Shown in pieces: positions 48,497 to 60,265 of a stretch of DNA of 64,000 nt (position 1 is its first letter; every line of letters starts with the position of its first letter). Under the pieces are notes generated by a model that saw only the letters and a program-made list of their open reading frames with translations, ran no database searches and was not told where the DNA came from. Origin of the DNA: Thereva unica (taxonomy: Eukaryota > Arthropoda > Insecta > Diptera > Therevidae). Made by a program: the position numbers and the translations under genes. Location: NCBI GenBank assembly GCA_949987705.1, contig OX465282.1, forward strand, positions 41,628,039-41,692,038, in the 5' to 3' direction.

Positions 48497-49699
48497 TCAA
48501 AAATGATCTAATAAAAGACGGGAAGTGCCATGGCTTCTCGATGGCACAGTAGACATGAATATGTCTTATCCCTGGGGTCTATTTGTTTCTTGTTCTTATT
48601 GGAAATCACCTTCTTGTTCTTATTGGAAAGAACCCCTGGAGGGGGTCGAAAGGAATGCACACAACAATATATATCTGGCTCGCTTCAATACATACCCTTC
48701 AACCACCTTATCCTTTTCCACAATGTAACAGAATACAAACACACGAAACGAAATCGTTCAAAATAAAAAAATTGTGCCTTTGCAAAAATTCTAAACGCAC
48801 CGCGGCCGCACCACACTCAATCCGCAAGCTGCGTAGTAAGAAAATTCCCTGATATCGATTCTGATTCCGCCCCGCTTCGAAAACACAAAAATATCGCGCG
48901 ACGGACGACTCAAGCACACCTTTTCTAATGGGGCCCATCCACAGGCCAACTAGTTGTCCTAACTGAGTTGTGTTGTCACTGAATCGCATCGTGTGTGGGG
49001 CAGTTGGCAAACTGATTTGCCAGTTGGGGTTTCAGTTGGGATAAATCAAAATCTTTTAATTTTATGGGGGCGGGGCCTAGAGTTTGGGCAACTAGTTGCA
49101 ATGTGTGTATTGCAGTTTGGCAAACTACTTGGATGAATTAAGCCTGAATTCGAAGAATATATGCAAGTTTATTTTGCATTATTTTTAATTTAAATTATGA
49201 AAGTTCACATAATATTAAATTATTTTCATAGTTTGTACTTTTAGAATTTAATTTATATTTTGAAAAATATAAATATTCATATTAATAATTAAAAACAATT
49301 ATAATTAATCAAAACGACAAATATTCATGTCAAAAGAAATGTCTCGAAAATTTTCTAACCTTAAGAAAGCTTTCGATAATATTTTCACCTAAAAGTATGC
49401 AGAATTAAATATAAATTTTATATGGGAAGTGTCCCCCACGTGACATCAGCACTAAAATACCGTATACGGTATACAGTCTTTTGCATTACCTTGTTTCTGA
49501 ATACCGTGATTACTATGGGCATGTGAAAACTCGCAGCCGATGCCGGTTCACAATGTCGGTGGGTGAGCGGGTTTTTATGCTGAGGCTATGGAGGGAAATA
49601 AATTTCATGTTCGAGTCATCAGCTTAGCGTATTTTTGGTTTTTCGTGGGCATAAGATTCGTAGTGTATATTGTGTGCTGTTTGTGGGTGAGGGGTTTTA
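48497..49699. other. Non-coding stretch (duplicate of 44145-45347)
   Basis: Same content as copy A; no gene seen. Confidence 0.7.
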
Positions 49700-49970
49700 C
49701 TGGAGGGAAGGCAATTTCTCTAACTGGTAGTGTAATATCATAGACTCGCCAAGTTTTTAACTTGTAAAAAGTGGCAAAATATTGTATTTTAACATTTTTT
49801 ACTGCACGTGTATTACCGGTGATAAGTTGGTTAGTGATCCGAGTGAATAAATTGAATGAAATTGATAAGGTGACCAGTTTCGTTTACATTCATGTGGTTT
49901 TTTCGGGTTAATTTAGGGAAAAAATGTTGGATTTATGTGGTAATGAAATTAAAAGTGAATTTAAAATGGT
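49700..49970 (+). repeat. Fold-back element, left arm
   Basis: Diverged inverse of 53007-53260. Shared landmarks are TGCACGTGTATTACCGGTGATAAG-like, GGTGACCA and AAAAATGTTG blocks. The RTE LINE lies between the arms, so without it the two arms would enclose only about 165 bp. Confidence 0.7.
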
Positions 49971-50114
49971 TAAAAATTATTACGGAATAGTTATTAAAAC
50001 ATAAGTGCAAGTACCACCACACAACATGAATAACAAAAATTTTGAACTTTTTCCTACACAGTTTTCTGCTTTAATATTTTTAAAAATTATTCTTCAACAA
50101 GCTTTAATCACTTT

Positions 50115-50126
50115 AAATTCACTTTT
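50115..50126. repeat. Target site duplication of RTE LINE, left
   Basis: AAATTCACTTTT, matching 52995-53006. Confidence 0.85.
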
Positions 50127-52994
50127 TATCAATTGCTGCGCTATCGGAACTACGGCTTACCGGATCCGGGATATTGACAATCGTCCCGCCAACAATCGAC
50201 GAAACGATGATGCTTTACTATTCCGGTGGTGAGAAAAGAGAAGCCGGCGTCGGCTTTATGGTCGACCGACGGGCTGCCAGCAGCGTTATCGCATTCCAAC
50301 CGATATCCGAGCGTTTGGCGGTTATAACCATCAGTGGAACGATCAAGACCCATATCATATCCGTTTATGCGCCAACCGAGACCAGCACGGACACGAACAA
50401 GGACGAATTTTACGATCAGCTTCAACAGACGCTGGATATGATACCTCAAATCGAATTAATAATTCTCGCGGGGGATTTCAATGCACATTCAGGAGTGGAT
50501 CCAACCGGCTGGGAAGAGACCATGGGCAAATTCGGACACGGAGTAATTAATGACAACGGCTTACGCCTGCTTTCATTCGCATCGTCAAACAACTTGATCG
50601 TTGGCAACAGCATTTTCCGCCATCCACTGAAACACCAACTCACCTGGCGAAATCCATCCAGCCAAGACTCGGCGATGTTAGACTACGTTTTGATCAACAC
50701 AAGATTCCGATCGACGCTTAAAGACGTACGTGCAATGCGTGGACCCGATTGCGGATCGGACCATTATCTTGTTCGAGCGAAATTGCAGATGCGATTGCAA
50801 AGAGCGAAGAAAACGGAGCCACCACCAGCCAAGAAAAATTGGGCGTGCCTACGGGACCCGGCCATCGGGCGAGAGTTTCAAATGGCATTATCCAACAAAT
50901 TCGGGGCGCTCGCAATACCGGACGATATCGATGTGGAAGAAAGGCAATTGTCGGAGTCTATTGTGGAGTGTGCAATGGAGTTGTGTCCAACTATCCGTAA
51001 ACGGACGCAGCCATGGATCTCGGACAGCTGTCTGGACCTCGTCGATCAGCGGAGGCGCATGAAACACGTCGACTTTGAGGAATACCGAAGATTGAACAAA
51101 GAAGTTCGGCAGAAAATGAAATTGGAACGAGAAGCGTACTGGAATAACGTTGCGGCCGACATGGAAAAAGCGGCGTCGAGGCACGAGTACCGGACGCTGT
51201 ACCAGACAATCCGCCGGTTAGGTGGCAAAACAACATCAACAAACGACAACATCAAAAAATCGGATGGAACTTTTGTGACTTCTGCCCATGAACGCCTGGA
51301 GCGGTGGAGAGCATTCTTCCACCAGCTGTATAACCACGATCCGCCGCAAGGTCCAACACCCGAACCACCAATTATCGAACAGCCGATGAATCAGTTTCTC
51401 GATACCGAACCAACAATTATCGAGGTGAAGACAGCAATAAAATCGCTGAAAAATGGAAAAGCGCTGGGAATAGACCAAGTAACCGCCGAGATGATCAAAG
51501 CTGGAGGTGATGTCTTATCACAACGACTTCATGTCCTCATAACACACATATGGCATTCGGATCGTGTCCCTTCGGTATGGAAGAAAGCGATCGTTGTCCC
51601 AATTTTGAAGAAAGGCGACAGTCGGGAATGCAAGAATTATCGTGGTATTAGCCTTCTTTCGATCGTCGGTAAAGTATTTATGAAAATAATACAATCGAGG
51701 CTACAGAAACATCGAGAGCAAACGAGCCGGGAGGAACAAGCGGGAATTAGACCACATCGAGGATGCATTGATCAAATATTCGCCCTACGCCAGTTAATGG
51801 AAGAAAGAATTCGTTGCGGCAAACGAACTGTCGTCGTTTTCATCGATTTCATATCCGCTTTCGATTGCATCGATTGGAACAGCTTGTGGAGAGTCTTGGT
51901 AACCGAACACGTGCCATTGAGAATCATCCAACTTCTCCAAGCGTCGTACGATGGCTCAACCAGCAACGTTCGTATTCGAAACGACTTATCCGAGGAGTTC
52001 CCGATTCAGACGGGTGTCCGACAGGGAGACGTCGCTTCGCCTCTTCTCTTCAACGTTGTGATCGACGCGATTATGCGTGAAGCATTCGATGGACGACTCG
52101 GAGTTCAATACGACGACAGCAACTTCGTAACAGACTTAATGTTCGCCGACGATAGCGCTGTTTTCGCCGACAAGGATGCCGAAGCAACGGACATCTTATA
52201 CGATATTTCCCGCATCGCCCAATCATACGGGTTAAAAATCAATGCGGAAAAGACCAAAGTGCTCACAACGGATGGATCAAGAGCCAGTGTTCACCTCGAT
52301 GAAACCCAAATCGAACAGGTTTCAAGGTTCAAATATTTGGGATCATTGGTTGAGGAAACGAAAGTAGCATCGACGGCCGACGTTCACAGCCGTATCGGCC
52401 AGGCAACAGCAACATTCGTCTCGCTCAAGTGGTGCATATGGAAACGAGCAAATATCTCCATCAAAACAAAACTACGTCTTTACCGAACGTTGATTCTTCC
52501 GATTCTTCTTTATGGATCTGAAACGTGGACACTGCTCAAACCGGACGTTAAGAAGCTCGAGGTCTTCCAAATGCGATGTTTGAGGCAGATCCTCCGTGTC
52601 TCACTCCGTGATCGCCTTCGAAACGAGGTTGTCAGACAAAGATGCGATCAGCAGACACTGATCGAAGAAGAAATGCAAAAACGTCGACTACGGTGGTTTG
52701 GACATGTTTGCCGAATGGATGATAACCGCTTGCCACGTAAACTTCTCTGGCGAGACCGTCCTGCAGACTGGAGAATACAGCGATCGGCACCGAAGAAAAC
52801 CTGGTTGAAGAATATCGAGGGTGACTTAAAGAATCAACGATTATCAGTTACCGAGGCTCGAGACACCGCCAAAAACCGAGGAGAATGGAAGCGAATCGTG
52901 AATAGAGTTCGGGACCCAGCGGCACCGACAGCAGCGTATCCGTTGCGGGGACGTCCCGCTCGGACCGCCAGCTAACGGATCAAAGAAGAAGAAG
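50127..52994 (+). mobile_element. RTE-type LINE, 5'-truncated
   Basis: A 2.87 kb insertion flanked by a 12 bp duplication. A single ORF with endonuclease and RT, a very short 3' UTR (about 20 bp) and an AAG/GAA trinucleotide tail fit RTE elements. The 5' end starts inside the endonuclease domain. Confidence 0.88.
50132..52975 (+). CDS. RTE ORF: endonuclease (partial) and reverse transcriptase
   Basis: The frame is open from the insertion point, IAALSELRLTGSG, so the first ~50 residues of the endonuclease, including its first catalytic residues, are missing. No true start codon is kept. GDFNAHS is near codon 113 and SDHYLV near 208. RT has VVFIDFISAFDCIDW (motif A, around 51836), GVRQGDVASPLLFN and FADDS (around 52143). 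The C-terminus has LLYGSETWTL and RRLRWFGHVCRM, typical of RTE-like ORFs. No frameshift, so the RT part could still be made if transcribed from outside. Confidence 0.9.
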   Translation: MAALSELRLTGSGILTIVPPTIDETMMLYYSGGEKREAGVGFMVDRRAASSVIAFQPISERLAVITISGTIKTHIISVYAPTETSTDTNKDEFYDQLQQTLDMIPQIELIILAGDFNAHSGVDPTGWEETMGKFGHGVINDNGLRLLSFASSNNLIVGNSIFRHPLKHQLTWRNPSSQDSAMLDYVLINTRFRSTLKDVRAMRGPDCGSDHYLVRAKLQMRLQRAKKTEPPPAKKNWACLRDPAIGREFQMALSNKFGALAIPDDIDVEERQLSESIVECAMELCPTIRKRTQPWISDSCLDLVDQRRRMKHVDFEEYRRLNKEVRQKMKLEREAYWNNVAADMEKAASRHEYRTLYQTIRRLGGKTTSTNDNIKKSDGTFVTSAHERLERWRAFFHQLYNHDPPQGPTPEPPIIEQPMNQFLDTEPTIIEVKTAIKSLKNGKALGIDQVTAEMIKAGGDVLSQRLHVLITHIWHSDRVPSVWKKAIVVPILKKGDSRECKNYRGISLLSIVGKVFMKIIQSRLQKHREQTSREEQAGIRPHRGCIDQIFALRQLMEERIRCGKRTVVVFIDFISAFDCIDWNSLWRVLVTEHVPLRIIQLLQASYDGSTSNVRIRNDLSEEFPIQTGVRQGDVASPLLFNVVIDAIMREAFDGRLGVQYDDSNFVTDLMFADDSAVFADKDAEATDILYDISRIAQSYGLKINAEKTKVLTTDGSRASVHLDETQIEQVSRFKYLGSLVEETKVASTADVHSRIGQATATFVSLKWCIWKRANISIKTKLRLYRTLILPILLYGSETWTLLKPDVKKLEVFQMRCLRQILRVSLRDRLRNEVVRQRCDQQTLIEEEMQKRRLRWFGHVCRMDDNRLPRKLLWRDRPADWRIQRSAPKKTWLKNIEGDLKNQRLSVTEARDTAKNRGEWKRIVNRVRDPAAPTAAYPLRGRPARTAS

Positions 52995-53006
52995 AAATTC
53001 ACTTTT
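52995..53006. repeat. Target site duplication of RTE LINE, right
   Basis: AAATTCACTTTT directly after the trinucleotide tail. Confidence 0.85.
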
Positions 53007-53260
53007 AACTCAATAACCACACAAATTCAACATTTTTGCCCTAACATAACTCGACAAAACCACAGCACAAAATTGGTCACCTTCACAATTAAACCATTAA
53101 AACATATTGGTTCACTAAATTTTTTGAAATTGTTTTAATTCAATCACTGAAACACTAATCACTGGTAATCCAGGTGCAGAAAAAAGCGATAAAATGCTAT
53201 ATTTTACAACTTTTTATTGAAAAAATGAACTAAAAAACTTGGCTCCACTATGTTATTACA
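53007..53260 (-). repeat. Fold-back element, right arm
   Basis: Inverse of 49700-49970 with moderate divergence and small indels. Confidence 0.7.
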
Positions 53261-54303
53261 CGAGAAATGTCCTCCATTCAAGCAAATGTAGGATCGGCAC
53301 CGGCTGCTTCCAGGCCTGTAGCTACGATGGGTTTGCTGGAGGCCCTATCAGAGCCTCAAATATGCAGCGTACTGCAAATTTAAGACATGATATGAATATG
53401 CAGCACGCTGCTTTGCTTGTCATTTTACCAGCCTGAGCCAATTGAAATACTTTTGATTGCAGCGTGCTGCATTTTTATCTCATGCCGTAATTTACTGCAC
53501 TCTGCCAATTTTGATGTTCTGATACGGCCTGCGAACGATATAGGCGAAGGGGTAGAGGAGGGAAGCATTGCAACTGCAATCCTTTAGCTATTAAGTTTAT
53601 TATTATATGGGCATATGAAAATTCGTAGCCAAAGTCCGTTCACGATGTCCATGGGTGAGGAGGTTTTTACCCAGAGGCTATGGAGGGAAATAAATTACAT
53701 ATCCTAGTTTTCAGCTAAAGCCGGCTCTAAACGATGCTATGAGCACTTTCCAACGTTGGACGTTTGATGGTAGAACGCATCGTGTGGCCGCTACTCGAAT
53801 TACGAATTAATTTAATTGAGTAACAACTAAAAGAAGAAGCTGGGGAAGTGAACAGAATTTGGAAGTGACGTAATGAATCTACCCAAAGTAGATGAACCCA
53901 CAGGTGAGTTACGAGAGCATACCGGCAAAATGAGTCTACGCAACGCCTGGAATTCCTCATTGTGACAGAGGACACAGACGATGTCCTTTTGGATTGCCGG
54001 AGATTAGCCGAGCAAACTGCTGCACTGTAACCTACAGCTAAAGGCACGGCTAAGAGCAACGAACGTCTTAGACTATAATGGTACGATCGTTTGATCTACT
54101 GACTAAAGTGGAGGAGAAAATGGAGGCGGAAATGAACAAAAAAGAAGTGAGTTGGGCTTAGAAGTACCAGTAGTATTATCAGGTAAATAAATGCTGATCC
54201 AGCTTTGCGACGCATATTAAACTTAACATTTATTACGTTTTGGTAGAAAATTAGCCAGTCTTAAGAGAATTTCATGAGGCATCTTAAGCCCATCTTAAGA
54301 TAA
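53261..54303. other. Intergenic DNA
   Basis: GCAGCGTACTGC/GCAGCACGCTGC-like palindromes lie at 53366-53480. 53611-53718 is a diverged direct copy of 45160-45275. A minus-strand open frame (53727-54059) has no recognised homology and is not called. Confidence 0.45.
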
Positions 54304-54663
54304 TTGGTGCAAGTTACACTATCATTCATTTCGTTTATTACCCCCATACACAAAACCGGTTTTTTAGGCAAGGGGTCGCAGGGAAGTACAATTCATGCGT
54401 CATATGACTCCTCACTTTTGAGCCAGAAAATTTGCCAGACTCACCCTCCATTACACTTACACAAATATAACATCGTACTCGGGGGTCTGCGAAAACTATA
54501 AGAAATTCCCCCTCTCATTCGCGTTTATTGCACAACTACAAACGCATCACAATTTTTACACAAAAACGAGGTAGAAAAATGAATGCTTAGTGTAATACCC
54601 GCATCATACACAAACCGTTTTGATGTGAGTATCGAGTGATGGATAGTGTAACTTGCACCATTG
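54304..54663. mobile_element. Small inverted-repeat element (MITE-like)
   Basis: Ends carry the inverted repeat GGTGCAAGTTACACTATC, with further weaker inverse similarity inward (ACAAAACCGG / AAACCGTTTTG). Flanks read ATT on both sides, possibly a 3 bp target duplication. Non-coding. Confidence 0.6.
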
Positions 54664-55376
54664 TAATTGGGCACCATTGTAATGACCCAACTAGTTGGTG
54701 ATTTTAGTTAGGATTAGAATACGGTATAACCGACAGCCTTGAGCGTGTCGGCATCATAATGCTTGCACCTTCCAACGCACGAAAATAGAACGAATCCAAT
54801 AAAATATTCGTGTAGAAATTAAAAATTAGTCTTAAAATCACGCCAAAGAAGTATAACTTCTAATGCGTGTACATAAGTACACACACCCACTGTTTTTTTT
54901 TTCTTGAGTTTTCTTGTGTACTAAAAAGATCCTTTTCGACCATTTTCCTTATTTTTTACTGCAATACCATAATTAATTTATATTCACCTCTTTTCCATAT
55001 ATTTTCTCTTTTTCACTTATTATCTTTATGTAATTTTATGTTTATTGAAATATCTTTTTATACATAAAAATTTTCGTTTTTCTGGCATCACCGCTGGATT
55101 TTTCGTGAAATTTCACCTCGATTTCATGTATCATATGTTGCTACATCATGAAGTTTGACGTTTCTGTACAACGTCAACTTTTCGCGAACGCGCGCGCGGT
55201 ATTTTTCGCGAAAATGTATACATATATCCGTGTTTTACAGGTAAGTATAGGTGATTGTGGTGGTGGTTTTCGATTGTGCGGTGTTTGTGCTACGTTTAGG
55301 TGTTACTGTGAGTAATTGTTGGTCAACAATTACTATTTTTCGTAAAGTTGGGTTATGTATGAAATACACCCCTTTT
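54664..55376. other. Intergenic DNA, nothing recognised
   Basis: AT-rich, with a short GCG-rich patch at about 55178-55210. No gene or repeat family seen. Confidence 0.5.
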
Positions 55377-56905
55377 TAAATTCTTTTATTTAACTTGCAC
55401 TGTTTGTCGTCAAATCTTGGAAGTTAAATTTGACCCACTTCCCGGTTTCGGATAGAGCTGAAATTTTGCATACACGTTTAGTTTGGATGACAATGCAATC
55501 TGGCCATTTTGTAAAAATATCAAGATAGCGGTTCCAAAATGGCGCCCGCTTTTATTTTACTCACACTGTTTGTCGTCAAATCTTGGAAGTTAAATTTGAC
55601 CCACTTCCCGGTTTCGGATAGAGCTGAAATTTTGCATACACGTTTAGTTTGGATAACAATGCAATCTGGCCATTTTGTAAAAATATCAAGATGGCGGTTC
55701 CAAAATGGCGCCCGATTTTTGAAATTGTGCTCCGCGGCCCTTTGAAATGGGTATCAAATGAAAGGATATGACAGGTAGAACACAATAAGCTATGTGGCGT
55801 CATTCCAAATTCAAAATGGCGGACAACACTTACACTGTTTGTCGTCAAATCTTGGAAGTTAAATTTGACCCACTTCCCGGTTTCGGATAGAGCTGAAATT
55901 TTGCATACACGTTTAGTTTGGATGACAATGCAATCTGGCCATTTTGTAAAAATATCATGATGGCGGTTCCAAAATGGCGCCCGATTTTTGAAATTGTGCT
56001 CCGCGGCCCTCTGACATGGGTATCAAATGAAAGGATATGACAGGTAGAACACAATAAGCTATGTGGCGTCATTCTAAATTCAAAATGGCGGCCAACACTT
56101 GCACTGTTTGTCGTCAAATCTTGGAAGTTAAATTTGACCCACTTCCCGGTTTCGGATAGAGCTGAAATTTTGCATACACGTTTAGTTTGGGTGACAATTC
56201 AATCTGGCCATTTTGTAAAAATATCAAGATGGCGGTTCCAAAATGGCGCCCGATTTTTGAAATTGTGCTCCGCGGCCCTCTGACATGGGTATCAAATGAA
56301 AGGATATGACAGGTAGAACACAATAAGCTATGTGGCGTCATTCCAAATTCAAAATGGCGGCCAACACTTACACTGTTTGTCGTCAAATCTTGGAAGTTAA
56401 ATTTGACCCACTTCCCGGGTTCGGATAGAGCTGAAATTTTGCATACACGTTTAGTTTGGATGACAATGCAATCTGGCCATTTTGTAAAAATATCAAGATG
56501 GCGGTTCCAAAATGGCGCCCGATTTTTGAAATTGTGCTCCGCGGCCCTCTGACATGGGTATTAAATGAAAGGATATGACAGGTAGAACACAATAAGCTAT
56601 GTGGCGTCATTCCAAATTCAAAATGGCGGCCAACACTTACACTGTTTGTCGTCAAATCTTGGAAGTTAAATTTGACCCACTTCCCGATTTCGGATAGAGC
56701 TGAAATTTTGCATACACGTTTAGTTTGGATGACAATGCAATCTGGCCATTTTGTAAAAATATCAAGATGGCGGATCCAAAATGGCGCCCGATTTTTAAAA
56801 TTGTGCTCCGCGTCCCTCTGACATGGGTATCAAATGATAGGATATGACAGGTAGGACACAATAAGCTATGTGGCGTCATTCCAAATTCAAAATGGCGGCC
56901 AACAC
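55377..56905 (-). repeat. 269 bp satellite array, reverse orientation
   Basis: Starts with the array-end sequence TTTAAATTCTTTTATTTAAC, then a truncated unit and about five full units. The variant order matches the 1242 bp higher-order repeat at 28845-31328, inverted. Confidence 0.95.
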
Positions 56906-57465
56906 TAAATTGCGGAAAGCTTATAATAGACTAAAAAGTAGAAAATATAACCGATCAACTACCAATTTTGCACACACTCGTAGTTCGGGTGGTTAATGTG
57001 TATGAATGATGAGATGAATAGTTGAGTTAAGGGTGAGTTGATAATAAAGAAGCAATACACGTTACAAAAAATCACAAACAAACACAGAGATACTGCTGTC
57101 AACTAAATTCAACTACTCAAATACTGAACTCATGTCCGTATGCATAATTTCAACTAAACCCAGGTAGCAGAGCTGAGTCGAGTTCAGTCAACCTTAACCC
57201 AACTCGACTCCCGTTTACATGTAGTTAGACTTGGGTTCAACTTGAGTTCAACTCATCATGTATAAGTACTAAATGCAATCTGACCTTTTTGTAAAAAAAT
57301 CAAGAAGACGGTTCCGAGATGGCGGCCGTTTTTGCATTTATGTTCCACCGAGCCCACGACATGGGTATCAAATGAATACAGTAAACTGTGTGACGTAATT
57401 TTAAATCTAATAGAATTGCCATCATAAAATGGCGGAATACATATAATAAACTAAAAAGTAGAAAA
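56906..57465 (-). repeat. Module spacer (S), reverse copy
   Basis: Full copy, inverse of 15281-15841. Confidence 0.9.
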
Positions 57466-57862
57466 TAAAATAAATGGTTAAAAAAAATTTTTAAAAAAAA
57501 TTCTTTACATTAACTAAAAAATGTACTGAAAAGTAAAAAATAAAAAATATTTTAAAGAAAGCGTGAAATTTCAATTTTAATGAAAAAGTTAATTAAAAGA
57601 ATGGCGCATTTTTCATCAAAAAATTTTGTTAGAATTTGAAATTAACAAAGCAAAAAATTGAGGGTTATTGTAAATCTCACGCGATTTACAGTTATATTTT
57701 CAATTTTTGATGAAAAATGCGCCATTCTTTTAATTAACTTTTTCATTAAAATTGAAATTTCACGCTTTCTTTAAAATATTTTTTATTTTTTACTTTTCAG
57801 TACATTTTTTAGTTAATGTAAAGAATTTTTTTTAAAAAATTTTTTTAACCATTTATTTTTTA
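57466..57862. repeat. Long hairpin P1, copy 5
   Basis: Simple form with inner stem; joined directly to the array-end sequence of the next module. Confidence 0.9.
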
Positions 57863-58590
57863 AATTCTTTTATTTAACTTACACTGTTTGTCGTCAAATC
57901 TTGGAAGTTAAATTTGACCCACTTCCCGGTTTCGGATAGAGCTGAAATTTTGCATACACGTTTAGTTTGGATGACAATGCAATCTGGCCATTTTGTAAAA
58001 ATATCAAGATGGCGGTTCCAAAAAGGCGCCCGATTTTATTTAACTTACACTGTTTGTCGTCAAATCTTGGAAGTTAAATTTGACCCACTTCCCAGTTTCG
58101 GATAGAGCTGAAATTTTGCATACACGTTTAGTTTGGATGACAATGCAATCTGCCCATTTTGTAAAAATATCAAGATGGCGGTTCCAAAATGGCACCCGAT
58201 TTTTGAAATTGTGCTCCGCGGCCCTCTGACATGGGTATCAAATGAAAGAATTTGACTGGTAGAACACAATAAGCTATGTGGCGTCATTGCAAATTCAAAA
58301 TGGCGGCCAACACTTACACTGTTTGTCGTCAGATCTTGGAAGTTAAATTTGACCCACTTCCCGGTTTCGGATAGAGCTGAAATTTTGCATACACGTTTAG
58401 TTTGGATGACAATGCAATCTGGCCATTTTGTAAAAATATCAAGATGGCGGTTCCAAAATGGCGCCCGATTTTTGAAATTGTGCGCGCGAATTGTGCTCCG
58501 CGGCCCTCTGACATGGGTATCAAATGAAAGGATATGACAGGTAGAACACAATAAGCTATGTGGCGTCATTCCAAATTCAAAATGGCGGCC
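57863..58590 (-). repeat. 269 bp satellite array, reverse, short
   Basis: One truncated and two full units. One unit has a ~14 bp duplication around AATTGTGC near 58480-58498. Confidence 0.93.
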
Positions 58591-58905
58591 AACACTAAAT
58601 TTCGGAAAGCTTATAATAGACTAAAAAGTAGAAAATATAACCGATCAACTTCCAATTTTGCACACACTCGTAGTTCGGGTGGTTAATGTGTATGAATGAT
58701 GAGATGAATAGTTGAGTTAAGGGTGAGTTGATAATAAAGAAGCAATACACGAAGACGGTTCCGAGATGGCGGCCGTTTTTGCAATTATGTTCCACCGAGC
58801 CCACGACATGGGTATCAAATGAATACAGTAAACTGTGTGACGTAATTTTAAATCTAATAGAATTGCCATCATAAAATGGCGGAATACATATAATAAAATA
58901 AAAAG
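58591..58905 (-). repeat. Module spacer (S), reverse, internally deleted
   Basis: About 245 bp are missing at 58750 (GCAATACACGAAGACGG joins distant spacer parts). Confidence 0.88.
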
Positions 58906-59310
58906 TAGAAAATAAAATAAATGGTTAAAAAATTTTTTTTAAAAAAATTCTTTTCATTTACTAAAAAATGTACTGAAAAGTAAAAAATAAAAAATATTTT
59001 AAAGAAAGCGTGAAATTTCAATTTTAATGAAAAAGTTAATTAAAAGAATGGCGCATTTTTCATCAAAAAATGTTGTTAGAATTTAAAATTAACAAAGCAA
59101 AAAATTGAGGGTTATTGTAAATCTCACGCGATTTACAGTTATATTTTCAATTTTTGATGAAAAATGCGCCATTCTTTTAATTAACTTTTTCATTAAAATT
59201 TAAATTTCACGCTTTCTTTAAAATATTTTTTATTTTTTACTTTTCAGTACATTTTTTAGTTAATGAAAAGAATTTTTTTTAAAAAAATTTTTTAACCATT
59301 TATTTTTTTT
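58906..59310. repeat. Long hairpin P1, copy 6
   Basis: Simple form, slightly more diverged in the centre. Confidence 0.9.
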
Positions 59311-59829
59311 ATCATTTTACCTGTGTTTGATAGTTATTTTAACTATTTTATACATAGGTAAAATGTCACAAATCAGGTGCTTCATTACCTTATAATGTGT
59401 TGTGTTACTGATGTATGTTATTTGTGATGATTGTATTTAGTTTTCATGTAATGTATTTGTTGTTGTTTTTTCTTTGCATGTCAAAAGCCTTTTTCTCTTC
59501 TCAATTTTTTTTATTTTTAAACTCTTTTCTTTACTTTCACTTCGGAGCATCAAATCTTGTAACGTTAATTTAACCGCCTTTTACTCAATGCAAATGGATG
59601 AAACTTTGCAGGCATACATATTCCCGATGACAATACACGAATATGACATTTTGTTACATTTTTTGTTGTTGATTTTGTTGTTGAGTAACAAAAAACGATT
59701 TTTAATCAAAAATGCTTGGAATTATTCGTTCTTCTTAATGTAGTCTTAAAATTCACTTCCCTTCAATAAAAATTGGTAAAAATTAACAGACATGTGTATT
59801 TCCGACGAAAACACACGAAAATGATAGTT
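59311..59829. other. Intergenic DNA with a small inverted repeat
   Basis: CATTTTACCTGTGT near 59324 and its inverse ATAGGTAAAATG near 59354 form a short hairpin. An open frame at 59474-59743 is low-complexity and not called. Confidence 0.4.
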
Positions 59830-60265
59830 CCAAATTAAAAATGGCGGCCAAAAAAATATGATGGATTACATTTTTCTTTACAAGCCACTCGTTCGATATG
59901 GGTATCAAATGAAAGGTTATAACAAGTTGAATACAATTAGCGTCATCCTAAATTCAAAATGGCGGTAGAAAAATGGCGGCATAAAAGTGGCGGCCAACAC
60001 AAAACAGAGGATCAATTTTTCTTTACAACGCGCTCCGCATGGGTATCAAATGGAAGGGAGTGACAATTAGAATACTGTTGTCTGTGTCCCGTCATTTCAA
60101 TTCAAAATGGCGGCCAACACAAAATGGCGGTTTACCCTTTTATTTACTTCGCTCTCGGTATGGATATCAAATGAAAGTGTATTAAAGTGAGTAAGAAAGT
60201 AAACTGTATGACGTCGTTTTAAATCAAATATGGCGTTCACTAAAAAATGGCGGAAGACATAACAT
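59830..60265 (-). repeat. Diverged ~120-130 bp satellite relatives
   Basis: About three units with AATTCAAAATGGCGGCCAAC and GGGTATCAAATGAAAGG blocks, the same key words as the 269 bp satellite but otherwise different and imperfect. Confidence 0.75.

Larger units (their letters stand above)
47058..51409. repeat. 4352 bp tandem duplication, copy B
   Basis: Differs from copy A at three positions that I could find: 48399 region (Glu/Gly codon in gag), 49431, and 50904. Confidence 0.97.

Noticed and set aside
53727..54059. Minus-strand 110-codon frame, or a LINE C-terminal remnant on the plus strand
   Set aside because: No family recognised on the minus strand. The plus strand has a faint LLDCRRLAEQ resemblance to LINE C-termini, too short to support.
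16194..58569. Dozens of 65-144 codon frames in the 269 bp satellite, some overlapping by four bases like coupled genes
   Set aside because: They follow the 269 bp period, use non-ATG starts and exist because the monomer lacks stops. Changes between units do not favour silent positions in any obvious way.
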